Shown here one piece after another: positions 20,476-31,420 of a DNA stretch of 64,000 nt. The DNA is from Micropterix aruncella. Its lineage: Eukaryota > Arthropoda > Insecta > Lepidoptera > Micropterigidae. The notes beneath the pieces are model-generated. The model was not told where the DNA came from. It was given only the letters and a program-made list of their open reading frames with translations, and searched no databases. The translations under genes and the position numbers were made by a program. Where the stretch lies: positions 25,925,336 through 25,989,335 of the forward strand of contig OX155963.1 of NCBI GenBank assembly GCA_944548615.1, read 5' to 3'. Numbering within the stretch: the stretch's first letter is position 1; each line of letters starts with the position of its first letter.

Positions 20476-21411
20476 CCTATGTGGATAAATTATATGGATA
20501 AATCTATATGGATAAATTAATAAACCACAAAAAAATCATTAAAAAAACCGTAATAAAAATAATTATTAATACACTAGTTCACTTTCTGTAGCGGCAGCCA
20601 TGTTTTTTATTCTTTTTAATATATATACACGATAATAATATTTAAAAAATGTTTGCCCGAGCTGAGACAAAACATTGTTACAAGATATTCGTGTAGAAAT
20701 CAGCTGTAGTTCAAGGATGGAAGAAAGAAAAGGAGATTCTTTCGCTTGTCGCATAAAGCAAAATTTGCAAAAAGCAATCCACCTGCGAATACCAAACAAC
20801 CTCACCGCTCTTCCAATAAAGAATATATCAAAGATGTAAACAACGCGCGCCGGGAGAAATATATCGGCGAAGCAAACAAGGGCGGAATCAACTCAACTGT
20901 TTGTACTCTTTCCTTCCAATCTAAAGAATTTCCTCGGAACAGCCCCGACATAGGGACGCGAGCGAAAGAGGCAGAGGGAGGGGGAGGGGAAGCGGGGGTG
21001 AGAGACAGAAGATGCGGTCGCGTGCTTTGGGGAGGCGCCGTAGAAGCGCGGCGATATCAATGTTGCGACAACATAACATTATTGCCTATTTACTGGAACG
21101 GAATTGATAGGGGAATGGTGGGCAAAGCGGGAGTGTCTTCTTTAAAAGATTGTGCTTTGGTGAAAATGTTTTCATTGACTGTCATTTTCTTGTTTCATCA
21201 CTATATGTGGCACAGCGAAATGATCGGGAATAGGGTAATCGACAAACAGCTATAACTGGAGATAATCGCTAAAAATGGGCACTCCACTATTTGCTATAGT
21301 AGCCAATCCCATGTACATGTGCGATGCAAAGTTCATACAGAATCTATGATTTTTCTAAGCCGGGTAAAAAAATTGACATTGGCGCCCCTGCCCTTCAGCA
21401 AGTGATTATAA
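20476..21411. other. Unassigned; GC-rich patch with overlapping frames
   Basis: A TATATGGATAAAT motif repeats at 20480-20520. Bases 20950-21055 are GA- and GC-rich. A 169-codon frame (20746-21255) crosses this, but its Gly/Arg-rich centre reflects base composition; I do not recognise it as a gene. Confidence 0.35.
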
Positions 21412-22225
21412 TGCCAGCGAATTTTTAAAATATTGGACATTATAATCTAACCTAGACATTTTAATATTTTTCAATTTAAATTATATGTCATTATATATTG
21501 ATGATGATGATGTCCTCCTCGTCGTGAACCGACGATGGCGACCTTTAGGTTGACAGGACTTCTTCGAATATGCCCGCGGAAATGACTCGTGAATCAAAAG
21601 TTTGTTTTTAAAGGTCCGATTACAACGACTACAGTAGAGTTCACCGCAGTTGTTGTAAGTGTTATATATTATTATAGTGTTATATATTGTTATATATAGC
21701 CTTATATATTATTATTATTGTGTTATAGTATACTACGAGATAATTTGTTTTAGTTTAAAATAATATTTTATCTTAGTTATAAGTAAAATGCAGGACTATT
21801 TTATTTAAATTCTTATTCTAATTTGATTATTTTAAATTATTTTTTTATTTCTGATTTGCATTTATTCGCTGACATTTTAATTTCCACTCCTAATTTTTAG
21901 TGTGTATTTAATTATTTTTAATATGGTTTTGCGATTCTATTATTTTGTGCATTAATATAATAATAATAAATTCATCGAGGAAAGGATATATACCATTTTT
22001 TAAAGCACGGTATTGTTGCAAGCATACAAAATCAAATGATTACCTTAGAACAGGTCCCGGCCAAGTTAGGTGACATTGCCACTAGACTATGCGATGTATT
22101 CATTTTTCTTGTTTTTGATTATATATTTTTTATATTTTTGTACATAATTCCTAAGCTGAAATTGTTTACTCTCATTTTATATTTGCATTAATAAATAAAG
22201 AAATCGACAAATAAATAATGATTTT
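21412..22225 (+). mobile_element. LINE 3' end with nested hairpin (type C), interrupted
   Basis: It is homologous to the reverse strand of 23236-23820: CATTATAATCTAACC, TAATTTGTTTTAGTTT, TAAAATGCAGGACTATTTT, CAGGTCCCGGCC. The nested hairpin is at 22042-22071 (ACCT/AGGT outside, GG/CC inside), and an AATAAATAAAG tail follows at 22190. About 160 bp near 21497-21660, starting GATGATGATGATGTCCTCC, has no counterpart in the partner and is a later insertion. No reading frame survives. Confidence 0.72.
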
Positions 22226-22628
22226 AAAAAAAATCACAAAACAACTATACTGGGTCGTATTATTTATGATCGGCGATTAGGAACCAAATAATAAATCTTC
22301 ACTCTTTAGTTACCTATTTGCTAATAACTTTTGCTTATGTGTGACATAATTATAGACAGTGTAGATAACGCACAATCCAGAGTGTACACACACCTTCAAT
22401 CCTATAAGTCCCAGCAAATTTTACTATCTAATCTTGCCACAGCTTTCACGTCGAGCTTTCCTTTCCGCGAGAGAATCAATTACCACATCAACTAATAATT
22501 ATAGTGACACGTTTGAAAGAGTAGTTGTAACAAAGAAAACCAATGCGAATTACTCGCACATCTAATAATCCACATACATGCCGACCGTCGATTAACGTTC
22601 GGCAGTTTGGGTTTATTCGGCTTCGCTA
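22226..22628. other. Unassigned sequence
   Basis: No gene or repeat was recognised. Confidence 0.45.
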
Positions 22629-22870
22629 TTATAGCCCCGCTCCCTTTTGTCTGTGGGGAGGATTTTTATAGACGTAACGAGACTTCTCCTGGCAGACATC
22701 GCACACACTGCGCATGCGTTCAAAAATCCACTTAGGATGCGTTTCAATATCAAATGAACAATCGATTGTACGACGCGCCCTGGATGCCAGGCGCTTTAGT
22801 GACACATTTTCAAACACGTGGATTTGGCACTCCCTTAAATAGGCCGCCCGGGGGCAGGTACCCCGGTTTT
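22629..22870 (-). repeat. Family K repeat (copy 2), 62-codon conserved frame
   Basis: The minus-strand frame reads VSLKRLASRARRTIDCSF, then IFERMRSVCDVC, then NPPHRQKG, paralleling copy 1 at 16206. Upstream on the minus strand is CCCCCGGGCGGCCTATTTAA, including a TATTTAA that could act as a TATA-like box. The function is unknown. Confidence 0.55.
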
Positions 22871-23235
22871 TGCCTCACCCCCACTCCTAGATCTGGGGCT
22901 GTGTTCTGGCATTAGGAATACTAGTCTACCAAGATCGCCGTTCTCTGTTTACCGGGAAGAAACAGGAGAGTTAAAAAATCTGCGCTCCTCACAGCTTTTT
23001 CTATTATATTTCAGAATACTCTTCAAGAGCATTGGCGATTTCAGTGTGAATTATTGTATAAGATTTAATTTTTGGTCCTTCAATTAATTCGGTTTTTTAA
23101 CGCCCCTTATTAAGCACCTAATGGAAAAAGTAAATGCTGATTTACATCGAGTGAGTAATTGATTTCAAATTCAAAACAAGTCAACGCTGACCCGGTACCG
23201 CCATCGTTTAAATGGTTTTTTTTTTACTTGTATGA
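22871..23235. other. Unassigned sequence
   Basis: A patch near 22860-22990 is GC-richer; the rest is AT-rich. No feature was recognised. Confidence 0.4.
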
Positions 23236-23870
23236 GTAATGCAAATATTAAAAATAAGAGTAAACAATTTCAGCGTAGGAGTTATGCACAAAAATACTTA
23301 CAAAATTAAATCAAAAGCAGAAAAAAGAATACATCGCATAGTCTAGAGGCAACGTCACCTAACTAGGCCGGGACCTGTTCTAAGGTAAACATTTATATTT
23401 TAATGTGCTTGCAACAATACCGTGTTTATAAAAATGGCATATGTTCCATGTACGCACAAAATAATACAATTGCAAAACCATATTAAAAATGACTAAATAC
23501 TTAAATTAAATAATTAAATAAAAGTTAGAAGTAGAAAATTAAAATGTCAGCAAAAAAAATCAAATCAGAAAAAAACAAAACAATTTAAAATAGTCAAAAT
23601 TAAATAAGAATTTAAACAAAATAGTCCTGCATTTTACTAATAAGTAAGATAAAATAGTGTTAAAACTAAAACAAATTATATAATAATAAAACGTCAAAAC
23701 AAAAAATATATAATAATAAAAAATAACATAATATAATATAAAATTCAAAATATTCAAATGTCCGGGTTAGATTATGTCTAATATTTTTTAAATTCCTTGT
23801 CTTCCCTCTTTTACAATCCAGTTTCCAAGCAGCCTTTTGAAGTAGTAGGTTTCAGCAAGCATGATTAAAT
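23236..23870 (-). mobile_element. LINE 3' end with nested hairpin (type D), reverse copy
   Basis: Reverse-strand partner of 21412-22225 (see there). The hairpin lies at 23357-23386. At its 5' end (minus strand, about 23866-23799) a short coding-like piece reads MLAETYYFKRLLGNWIV and ends in TAA, possibly the C-terminus of the LINE protein. AT-rich 3' UTR follows. Confidence 0.7.
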
Positions 23871-23877
23871 TAAACTA

Positions 23878-24110
23878 TTGTTAGCATGGGATGCATTCGG
23901 TTTAATTCTCTTCATTGAATCACCTTGTGATATATGATTTTTTTTGTTTTTTTTTATCAAGCCCAAGAACAAATAAAGCGGATGATTTGCCGACACGTGA
24001 ACATGCCACGTACAACTGACCATGAGAAAAACACGGATTTACACTTTGTATGGGAAAATGTTTTTTCTTTTATTTTAATTTTTCGTCAATTTTCCAATTT
24101 TCGACTCATT
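23878..24110 (-). mobile_element. Helitron internal fragment
   Basis: The reverse complement matches the body of the Helitron at 2087-2661 (about 2207-2430), including CCACGTACAA and GAAAAAACATTTTCCCATAC. Neither the TC start nor the CTAG end is present, so this is a truncated piece. It adjoins the 5' edge of the LINE end at 23236-23870. Confidence 0.75.
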
Positions 24111-25120
24111 GTAAATTACTTACTACATACACAGTATACCAAGCAACCAGTAGCTTTGCTGTCGAGCTACAGGGCATTGCGGGAAGAGGGTGCGAGGAAT
24201 GTGGACAGAGGGGTACGTCCCGACGAACGCCTTTGGTTAGCATTAATCGCATGTAAAGGCTGCCGACTTTTTCGAAAATTTGGATATCTGCGTGGGCCGA
24301 GTAGCGAGACATCTGGCGGTCATATCCAAGCCCTTACGACTCGTGTCGTATTAGCTTCGATTTCAATTTTGTTCTAAGAGAAGCTAATGTCTGGTATACT
24401 GTGCTACATATATACTAAAAGTTGTAGCTTTCTGGGACTACGTTTCAAACAATTCTAAACGCGCGTCCCCTTCAATGCAGCAACAAACCCATCAGTGTGA
24501 TTCTGTCGTATTGAAAAACAACTCGATTTCCCAGTCGCACCGTAATAAGTGGAAATCTTCTGCGAATATTTTCCGATTCTCGCTCGCAAATTGATATTGA
24601 TAAGAGCGGCAGGATTAGGGGGAAGCGGGTTTCAGTTTTATCGTAAGCATGGCGTCGCACACCTCAACAATATTTGAACTCGTAGATCTTATTGCTGTTG
24701 ACGACCAAAATTCATTATTTAATTCAAAATATCTTTATTTAAAACTACTTCATGCTAATTTTGTATAAAATTCAAATAGCGTATTAGGGCTTTATTTAAC
24801 CAAATTATTGGACAATATTATTTTATACGAGCAAAATACCTCGATAAAATGTTGAGCTATTCCTACCGCAAGAAAGAATAAACCATAGTGTCTAGAACTA
24901 TTTCGCGGCATTTGTTCCGCCCTCTTCGGGAACCATTTCTGCAACACGTCTCATGTCTTCATTTCTCAGATGATAACCAGAATATCAAAACCTATGTTAT
25001 AAATTGAACAATGATCAGTATCACAAATTTCGCAAATTTTATCTTGATGAAGAGACATAAAACGTTTATAATAAGCGCGGTATTTTTTTTATTTTCTTGC
25101 CCTCTTGTTTTCTTCTCTTC
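24111..25120. other. Unassigned intergenic sequence
   Basis: A frame continues to 24377 past the Helitron piece, with a mixed composition I do not recognise (for example RPDERLWLALIACKGC). TTTATTTATTTATTTATTT occurs at the end, where the next LINE tail begins. Confidence 0.35.
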
Positions 25121-25887
25121 GATTTATTTGTTTTATTTATTTTATTTATTTATTTATTTATTTGTTTATTTCATAACACATCAACATTACAGTTTTATAC
25201 CAATGCGTTGATATGCAATTTGATATGCATAAATATAAAAAAATAATAGAATTCTTACAACTACATACATAACATGTTTAAATAAGCGTTAAATACAAAT
25301 ACAGGCATTAAGAATAGAAAAACTTACAAACTTACAGTACATAAAGAGTGAAAACAGTTTATATTATTCTGACATAAACAAGTAGCGCAATGCCCACACC
25401 TTGAAGAGATGCGGGCTCGCTGTAAAAATATCAAAGTCTGGCGCTGTCGAACATAGCGCATTTATGTGCCGCAAAGCTCGTGTAAGCAGACTCCATCGAC
25501 TTAGGTTGGTGCGCGAGGACGGCGCCGCAAATAGATTATGAGTGCGAGCACGATTATAATTGTCCGGGACAAAGAGACAAACCTTCGCTAGCATGCTAGG
25601 ATTATCAACTCTTCCCCTAATCAGCTTGAAAACGTAGGCCATGGCGAGCATTTCTCTACGCAACTTAAGAGAGTAGAAAACCACCATGTAGTAGTAGCCC
25701 ACCATGCCAGTAGAAAACTAGTAGGGTATAAGTACGGATAATATCCGTACTGCTTAAAATATATAAAGCGTAAGAAACATTTTTGATTTTTTTCCAACAT
25801 AGTGATATAATGATCCTGATGTGGATTCCATATAACTGCATTCGTTTCCAATCTGCTTCTCACAATTGAATTATACAATGTATGCAT
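25121..25887 (-). pseudogene. LINE C-terminal fragment plus 3' UTR
   Basis: The minus strand reads YNSIVRSRLETNAVIWNPHQ and LEKNQKCFLRFIY in the first frame (25887-25621). A second, overlapping frame (25705-25364) gives LRREMLAMAYVFKLIRG, then SSRTNLSRWSLLTRALRHIN. This is the post-RT region of a Jockey-type LINE with one frameshift near 25700. The 3' UTR runs down to an AATAAATAAATAAATAAA tail at about 25130-25170. The same family is at 44620-45290. Reverse transcriptase is absent. Confidence 0.8.
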
Positions 25888-26399
25888 AACCCGTACATTG
25901 TGAAAATGCTTTAGGTTGCGAATAACAAATATCGGCTACAATAATCGCAATTTTCATGGTAAATTTTCAAATTCTTCATTTTCTATCGAACATTTGAAAA
26001 ATATATTATTAAACTCGTAAACCACTAGAGTTATTAAGAAATGACTAACGACAAAGTTAGAGGCAAAATTCTCAGAATTCTAAGGCGCTGTTTCTTAGAA
26101 TCTGTTTTCCATTCTAGCATTTATATATAACGAAGTTGTAAAGCATTTTATTTTCAGATTATAACATTTTTAATTCAAAACCCGCTGTTGAAAAGTCGCG
26201 TAAGCAATATATGTAGGCATTGCCTCAGAATTCTAACTTACATTTATTTATTTTTCTTGGGCCAGTATAACCGGATTTAAGATTTTTATTTTTTTTGTAA
26301 AGACCACCATTTTGAAATATGAAAAATGGCTATGATAGAATGAACTATTGTTGTGCGCTGTTTGGTTCTACTTAACCGTTATAGTTTTTGAGATACAAT
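25888..26399. other. Unassigned AT-rich sequence
   Basis: CAGAATTCTAA occurs twice (about 26072 and 26225). Otherwise nothing was recognised. Confidence 0.4.
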
Positions 26400-26600
26400 G
26401 GGTCCAGACACACATAGCCACATAGAAAAACAAAGAGAGAGAAAGAGAGGGTAGAGAAAGAGACAGACACATACACACGCCCGCACACACGCACGAACGC
26501 ACACACGCACGAACGCACGCACGTACGACGCACGCACGCACGCACGAACACACATACACCTAGACACACACACACAGGGAAAGAGACAGACAGACATTTT
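26400..26600. repeat. Simple-sequence region: GA-rich then CA/GCAC-rich
   Basis: AGAGAGA-type sequence gives way to ACACACGCACG and GCACGCACGCACG repeats with interruptions. Three minus-strand frames here (Cys/Val/Arg repeats) are artefacts of the repeat. Confidence 0.85.
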
Positions 26601-26649
26601 TAGAAATCACTTTATTGGATTCCCAGGATCTCGAAACGTGGATATTCGA

Positions 26650-26815
26650 TGCAAACACGAATTGTAAATTTTGCTCGAAAACAAGACCTACTACGGAGAT
26701 ATATATTCGACGGAGATACATATTTACATACTTCCACTACGGAGATACATATTCGACCGGGTAACCTGTTTTTGAATTTTACCCGGTCGTACGACCGGGT
26801 AACCAGGTAAAACGT
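26650..26815. repeat. Repeats of GGAGATACATAT and a perfect 24-bp palindrome
   Basis: ACGGAGATAYATAT occurs three times (about 26695, 26714 and 26740). Bases 26779-26802 form a perfect palindrome with half-site TTACCCGGTCGT. A further direct copy, GACCGGGTAACC, is at 26754-26766. Confidence 0.7.
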
Positions 26816-28058
26816 TCAACCCCTATTTTACCCTTTAGCGGTTCTTATTTTTGAAAATCCATTCATGTCACCGGCCTACGTGACCAAAATGAAACTTCAT
26901 ACCGAAATTTAGGTTCTTCTCTAAACATCAACACTATTTCGTCTATTCCAAGGGGCACCAATATTATGTAAAATTCATTGTTAGACTGCTGAATTTTTAG
27001 TCTTCAATATTTTTCTGAATTGAAAAATATGTTATTAAATTTATGAAAAATATAAATTGTAACTATGATAATATATAATAATAAAAAATACATACAAATA
27101 GATAGTATTTAAATAATCATATTTTAAAAACTAAAATAAACGATTACCAATCGTCGCAAAAGCATAACATTCGGTTTGCCGAAAGCTACTTTTTCGTCCT
27201 TTTTTCGTAAACAAAAAGTACTTAGTAATAACTAAATTTAATAACTTTTTATTAATAGTTAGTAATAATAGAAAGTAATAACTTTAGTATATTTCGAACG
27301 TATGAGAAAAGTATAAAAATAATTCGTTATGCACACTGCACAGCCTTAAATTAAGAGAAGAGGGACTTGTCATTACATTTACACAGAATATATTACCCTT
27401 AACCACTTAAATATTGTTTATATAAACATATGCTAACATGCTATATGCTATATAAACATATGCTAGCATATGCTAACATTTCTAGCGAAATATAATACAA
27501 AAACAAAATGTGAACCGTTTTGGCTAGGCGTTGATCATGAGTCAGATCATGATGAACATTGCCTCTTATTAATATAGATAGAAACTTAACTTCCTAAACT
27601 TCAGCAAAGAAGTAGCCAGTATTTTGTTATTTTTTTTTAATTTAAAAAATCATTTTCTGGAGTTAAGTCGCTCGTTCCTGATATATTTCTATATAAAAAG
27701 ACGTAACTATCTGGTATTGTCGTTCGCTCCATACCACCCTCTCGGCAAATCCGGCTCGCGAACAAAGCGAAAACTAATTCCGCAACTATCATTGACAAAA
27801 GTGACAACTCCATTTTGCCGGGACGATGTTTTTATTTGCTAGGAGTGGGTGAGGGGAGAGGGGGGGGGGGGGGGGTTTCGACAATCGGAATTTATAGCGT
27901 GTGCCAGGACGGGTGATAGACGCGCTAGATGGATTCCGACCAGGCTTATTGTTTCTTTTAAGGGGGAACAATAGCGCAAAATTGTCAATGATTCAATACT
28001 AAAATATACAATAATAAAACATTAGTTCATCAGCTGCTCGTTTATTTTCATAAATATA
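26816..28058. other. Unassigned; local repeats and a 16-base G tract
   Basis: AACATATGCTA-type repeats lie at 27425-27480, and 16 consecutive G lie at 27860-27875. Frames at 27624-27971 are not recognised. No gene was assigned. Confidence 0.4.
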
Positions 28059-28634
28059 TAGATTTTTCCAATAAGGGAGGGTCGATGTTGACAGTCTGTG
28101 GCGGCCATATTGTTTTGGAGGCGACTGTCAAATCTGTTGTTTATTTCCCAGTGCCAACTGATGCCAAATCACCATAGGAAGTTACACGATTAAACTTATT
28201 TATTATCTTTATATGAAAGATTTATATAGCACGATTAAACTTTATTATCGAAATGGGTGTTCGTTAGTGCATGGTTATGTCTCGGCGAGGTGACGTGAAT
28301 CGGCCACCGAAATCGTGCGATTTGATCCCGATAGACTTTTTATTGTGAGGTTTTCTTAAGTCCCAGGTATATACCAATAAGCCGCAATCGACCGATGCCC
28401 TTAGTCAACATAACCCAGACCATCGCTCAACTTCAGCCGGATCTATGCGGCAGTCAATGAAAATTAAACCTCTCGGATCCGTGCCACCGTACGAAGCCGC
28501 GGCGGACATTTGAACGATATCACATTCCATACATGGGCATTTCAAATAAAATAAGAATTTCGTTAATACCTCACACACAGTTTATTTTATTGCACTGAGT
28601 GTCAACATCGACTTGCTCTTAATGGAAAACCCTG
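28059..28634. mobile_element. TIR MITE (hAT-like), ~575 bp
   Basis: TTTTTCCAATAAGGGAGG and GTCGATGTTGACAGTC on the left are answered by the reverse complement of the right end (CAGGGTTTTCCATTAAG, AGCAA, GTCGATGTTGACACTC). The ~36-bp TIR starts with CAG on one side and TAG on the other. CAGGG-type ends fit hAT elements, but no convincing 8-bp duplication was seen. Inside, CACGATTAAACTT occurs twice about 45 bp apart. There is no transposase frame. Confidence 0.65.
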
Positions 28635-29014
28635 TAGAATTGACATAGTACGCTGTCAGCAAATAAAAAATACGACTTTTTGAGACACTATATCACACAG
28701 GCAGGCTTGGTGCATTGCACTTCGAATGTACAATTAGAACATGCTAAAATATTAGATGATATTGAGTTTTAAAACTATAACTAATAAATGGCTATTGGAG
28801 TTAGAGCGTTCTAAAACAGAGAAAATATTGTAAATTGTGGTTTAACTTGTGATACTCTATCTATAAAATATGTTATCCATTGTTATTATTATCATTACTG
28901 TTTAATCCTTAATATGCTGTAAATATAGTATTTTTTTACTCTCTACTTAATATAACTTTATTACTTTCTTAGCAGTTGGAAAGTGTTGTGAACGCACTTC
29001 TGTGTGTCTGCCTG
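28635..29014. other. Unassigned AT-rich sequence
   Basis: No feature was recognised. Confidence 0.45.
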
Positions 29015-29470
29015 TCTATGATTTCGGACCAACAAGGCATCTGTGTACCGAATTCCAAGTATCTAAGTCCAATATTTTGAGATTAAAGTATGACTAACGC
29101 GCTCACTGGTGGACCGATTTCAACCAAAATACTGGTTGTGTGTCTCTGGTGGACCAAATTTTGCCAACCCTTTTACTTTTAACTCTTTCCATGACCAAAT
29201 GATGCCTGCATGCCGAATTTCAGCTCAATCGGATGAAGCGTTTGGGCACTATCGTAGATGAATACACCCACACACACAGACAGACACACAGATAGACTTC
29301 AGTCTGGAAATAGACTTAATGGACTGGGGGGAGGAGATCAAAATATATATATCCGTGTTCATCTTGATTTTTTTTAGCGCGTTCACAATCACAACTTTAC
29401 CTGGTGTGAGGGCATAGCTTGCATAATGTCGACATTAATTTAATAAACTGCTCGAGAAGCATAGATAACC
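29015..29470 (+). repeat. Dispersed repeat, family R (copy 3, longest)
   Basis: GGCATCTGTGTACCGAATT, GCCGAATTTCAGCTCAATCG, an ACACACACAGACAGACAC block and GCGTTCACAATCACAAC occur in order, as in copies 1 and 2. It ends GCATAATGTCGACATTAATT, which is repeated in inverted orientation near 30530-30570. Confidence 0.65.
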
Positions 29471-29755
29471 CGACGGTTGACAGGCCGGTAAAATAAAATG
29501 TATCTAATAGCTCTAATAAATAAGCCGGTATGTATCTCAAGTGTTTTTAATCTAAATAGCCGAATGACGTGTAATGATACCTAATACTTCATAATCAAGC
29601 GAGAGAAAATAATAATTCATACAAAAAATGACCAATAAAAATCAATGTAAAAAAAAATAAAAAATAAAATGGTAGTCAGTAAATAATAGAGGAAAAAATC
29701 CTAGAAGCAAAAAAAAAACAAACATAAAAGTGATTAAATAATCAAGTTACATAGG
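29471..29755. other. Unassigned sequence
   Basis: AT-rich, no feature recognised. Confidence 0.45.
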
Positions 29756-29759
29756 TTAA

Positions 29760-30245
29760 GGCGACATGAGACCACAGATAAATACTTGAAATGGGCGGAC
29801 ACGCTAAAAAATAGGCGGAATCAATTTCAGAATAACTATCTTAGCAGTGGTGGTATAAGGGTGTCAATGGCAAAGCATATTTAGCGTAACTCTCAGAGCG
29901 CTCTCACGTTTTAATTAATTGTAATTAATTTAGGGCCTAAATAAAAAATGTGGCTAAGTGCTGTCCTAGAAAATTACCCAGTCAAATATAATGAAATTAT
30001 AATAAAACACACTCACCGCTTACATTGTAGGAGTAAACGGGCCTGAAAGTTTTCGAAGTCAGTTTAAAGGCTTAATGTCCAAGGCAATGAGCAACTTTTT
30101 TGAGTCCAAATTTTAAATTGGTTCCTAATCGAGATATTCACTTAGGATTCACTTAGAAACTTTTTAAAATTAATGCTTATAATTTTCAAAAAGCTCACAA
30201 AACTAAAATTTCTCAGATATGGTCGTTCCCAGGTATCATGTCGCC
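29760..30245. mobile_element. TTAA-flanked MITE, 486 bp
   Basis: TTAA flanks both sides (29756-29759 and 30246-30249). The termini are GGCGACATGAGACC and GGTATCATGTCGCC, a 10-bp perfect inverted repeat (GGCGACATGA). There is no ORF. The target site and size fit a piggyBac-type MITE, but its ends differ from the TTAA elements at 18575 and 59300. Confidence 0.75.
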
Positions 30246-30306
30246 TTAACAGTCAATAAGTAATAGACAAAAAATGATGCTGTATTTGTCGAGGCCATCA
30301 AGTACT

Positions 30307-30519
30307 GGCCGCGCCACATTTCTCGGTCCGTCACCCACATGCTCAGATCACACGTATTGCATTTATTAAAAACTAACACACTGGAACCAAAAAAAGGATA
30401 AAAATCCTAGTCCTTTAAAGGATTTCGATCCTTTTTAGGTGTCAGTGCGTTGATTTCTAATAAATGCCATACGTGTGCTTTGAGCATGTGGGCGAGGGAC
30501 CGAAAAAAATGACGCGGCC
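30307..30519. repeat. 213-bp foldback palindrome
   Basis: GGCCGCG at the left end through CATGCTCA, CACACGTAT, GCATTTATTA and AAAAAGGAT is mirrored by ATCCTTTTT, TAATAAATGC, ATACGTGTG, TGAGCATG and CGCGGCC on the right. Arms are about 100 bp with scattered mismatches. This is a foldback or MITE without coding sequence. Confidence 0.85.
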
Positions 30520-30529
30520 TATACTTCTA

Positions 30530-30775
30530 GAGCAGTTTATTAAATTAATGTCGAGATTACGCTAGCCCTGCCCTATCATACTGAGAGATAACTGTATGAA
30601 TAAATAAAAATAAAAAACTATTTTTGAAATTAAATTATGGCTGGAATTATCTAGCGAATTATCTGAGTGACGATGTTGTGATGGTTGAGACCTCAACTAT
30701 TTTTTGAACAGTTTACTAAATAATGTCGACATTACGCTAAACGTGCTCTCATACTGAGCGAAAAATGTATCTATT
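30530..30775 (+). repeat. Two direct copies of a ~65-bp unit, third copy inverted
   Basis: CAGTTTATTAAATTAATGTC, ATTACGCTA and CATACTGAG (30537-30600) recur at 30706-30770 with small changes. The reverse complement of 29422-29462 matches the first part. The inverted pair brackets the TTAA MITE and the 213-bp palindrome. Confidence 0.65.
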
Positions 30776-30814
30776 TTAAAAATCACTTTTGGAAAAAAAT
30801 AAACATGATTACTC

Positions 30815-31079
30815 TTTACTCTTTATTGTGACATTTCACAATGGGCGGGTTTATTGTCACAATCTCTTACAACCAACCCTACTGTGAAGTGTTTATTTGA
30901 ATGTGTGCTTGTAGCATGTGTGTAAGTGTGTGTCTTGTTATTGCATTCGATCGACATAATTCAAATGCAATTCCGTTAATTTATCCCAACGGAAAATGGT
31001 AACCCAGCCGGGAATCGAACCCGGAACCTTACAAAGTAAGATCAGGCGACCTAACCACTTTGCCACCGGGCCGTGTACC
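30815..31079 (-). mobile_element. tRNA-derived SINE (copy 1)
   Basis: On the minus strand a tRNA-like head begins at about 31079. It has an A-box region GGTGGCAAAGTGGTTAGG and a B box GGGTTCGATTCC within a perfect T stem (CCGGG/CCCGG). It continues into a body with ATTGCATTTGAA and ends CACAATAAAGAGTA at about 30815. Copies are at 58131-58400 and 61071-61345. The head suggests RNA polymerase III transcription. The parent tRNA is uncertain. Confidence 0.88.
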
Positions 31080-31420
31080 TCTGCCAAACAGTGATTGATT
31101 ACCTCTCCCAAACAGTAAAAAATTGACATTTTGTAATCAATGTTGAGTCACTCCTGCGTGCCTTAAATAATAATAAAAATTTGAATATTGAAGCAATTTT
31201 TTAAGTCTTTCGTACAACGATGCACAATTTCAATATTTTGTTTTTTTCTCAATAAAAATAAATAAAATCTGAAGTCATCACCTAATTGTAATTTGCTTTT
31301 TCTTGTAATACATCGTGGCAAACAACTTGAAACTAAATTAATAAAACGTAAAAATTAAAAGATTAAAATGATGCAATATTTTTTAATTATAATCTTTAAA
31401 AAAAAACAAAAAGTATCAAG
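31080..31420 (-). repeat. Family Y AT-rich repeat (copy 1), joined to the SINE
   Basis: On the minus strand it ends AATGTCAATTTTTTACTG, TTTGGGAGAGGTA, and the motif ACTGTTTGGNAGAGGTA occurs twice in tandem just before the SINE head. The same module is at 32640-32912 and 38225-38572, there without a SINE. Confidence 0.65.

Noticed and set aside
20746..21255. 169-residue plus-strand ORF as a host gene
   Set aside because: Its centre is low-complexity Gly/Glu/Arg from a GA-rich tract and no domain or splice context supports it.
26368..26597. Cys/Val/Arg-rich ORFs resembling small secreted or metal-binding peptides
   Set aside because: They are translations of GCAC/CACA simple repeats in three frames at once.
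31010..31079. Possible tRNA gene on the minus strand
   Set aside because: The head continues into a SINE body with two further copies in the window, and the anticodon arm is malformed.
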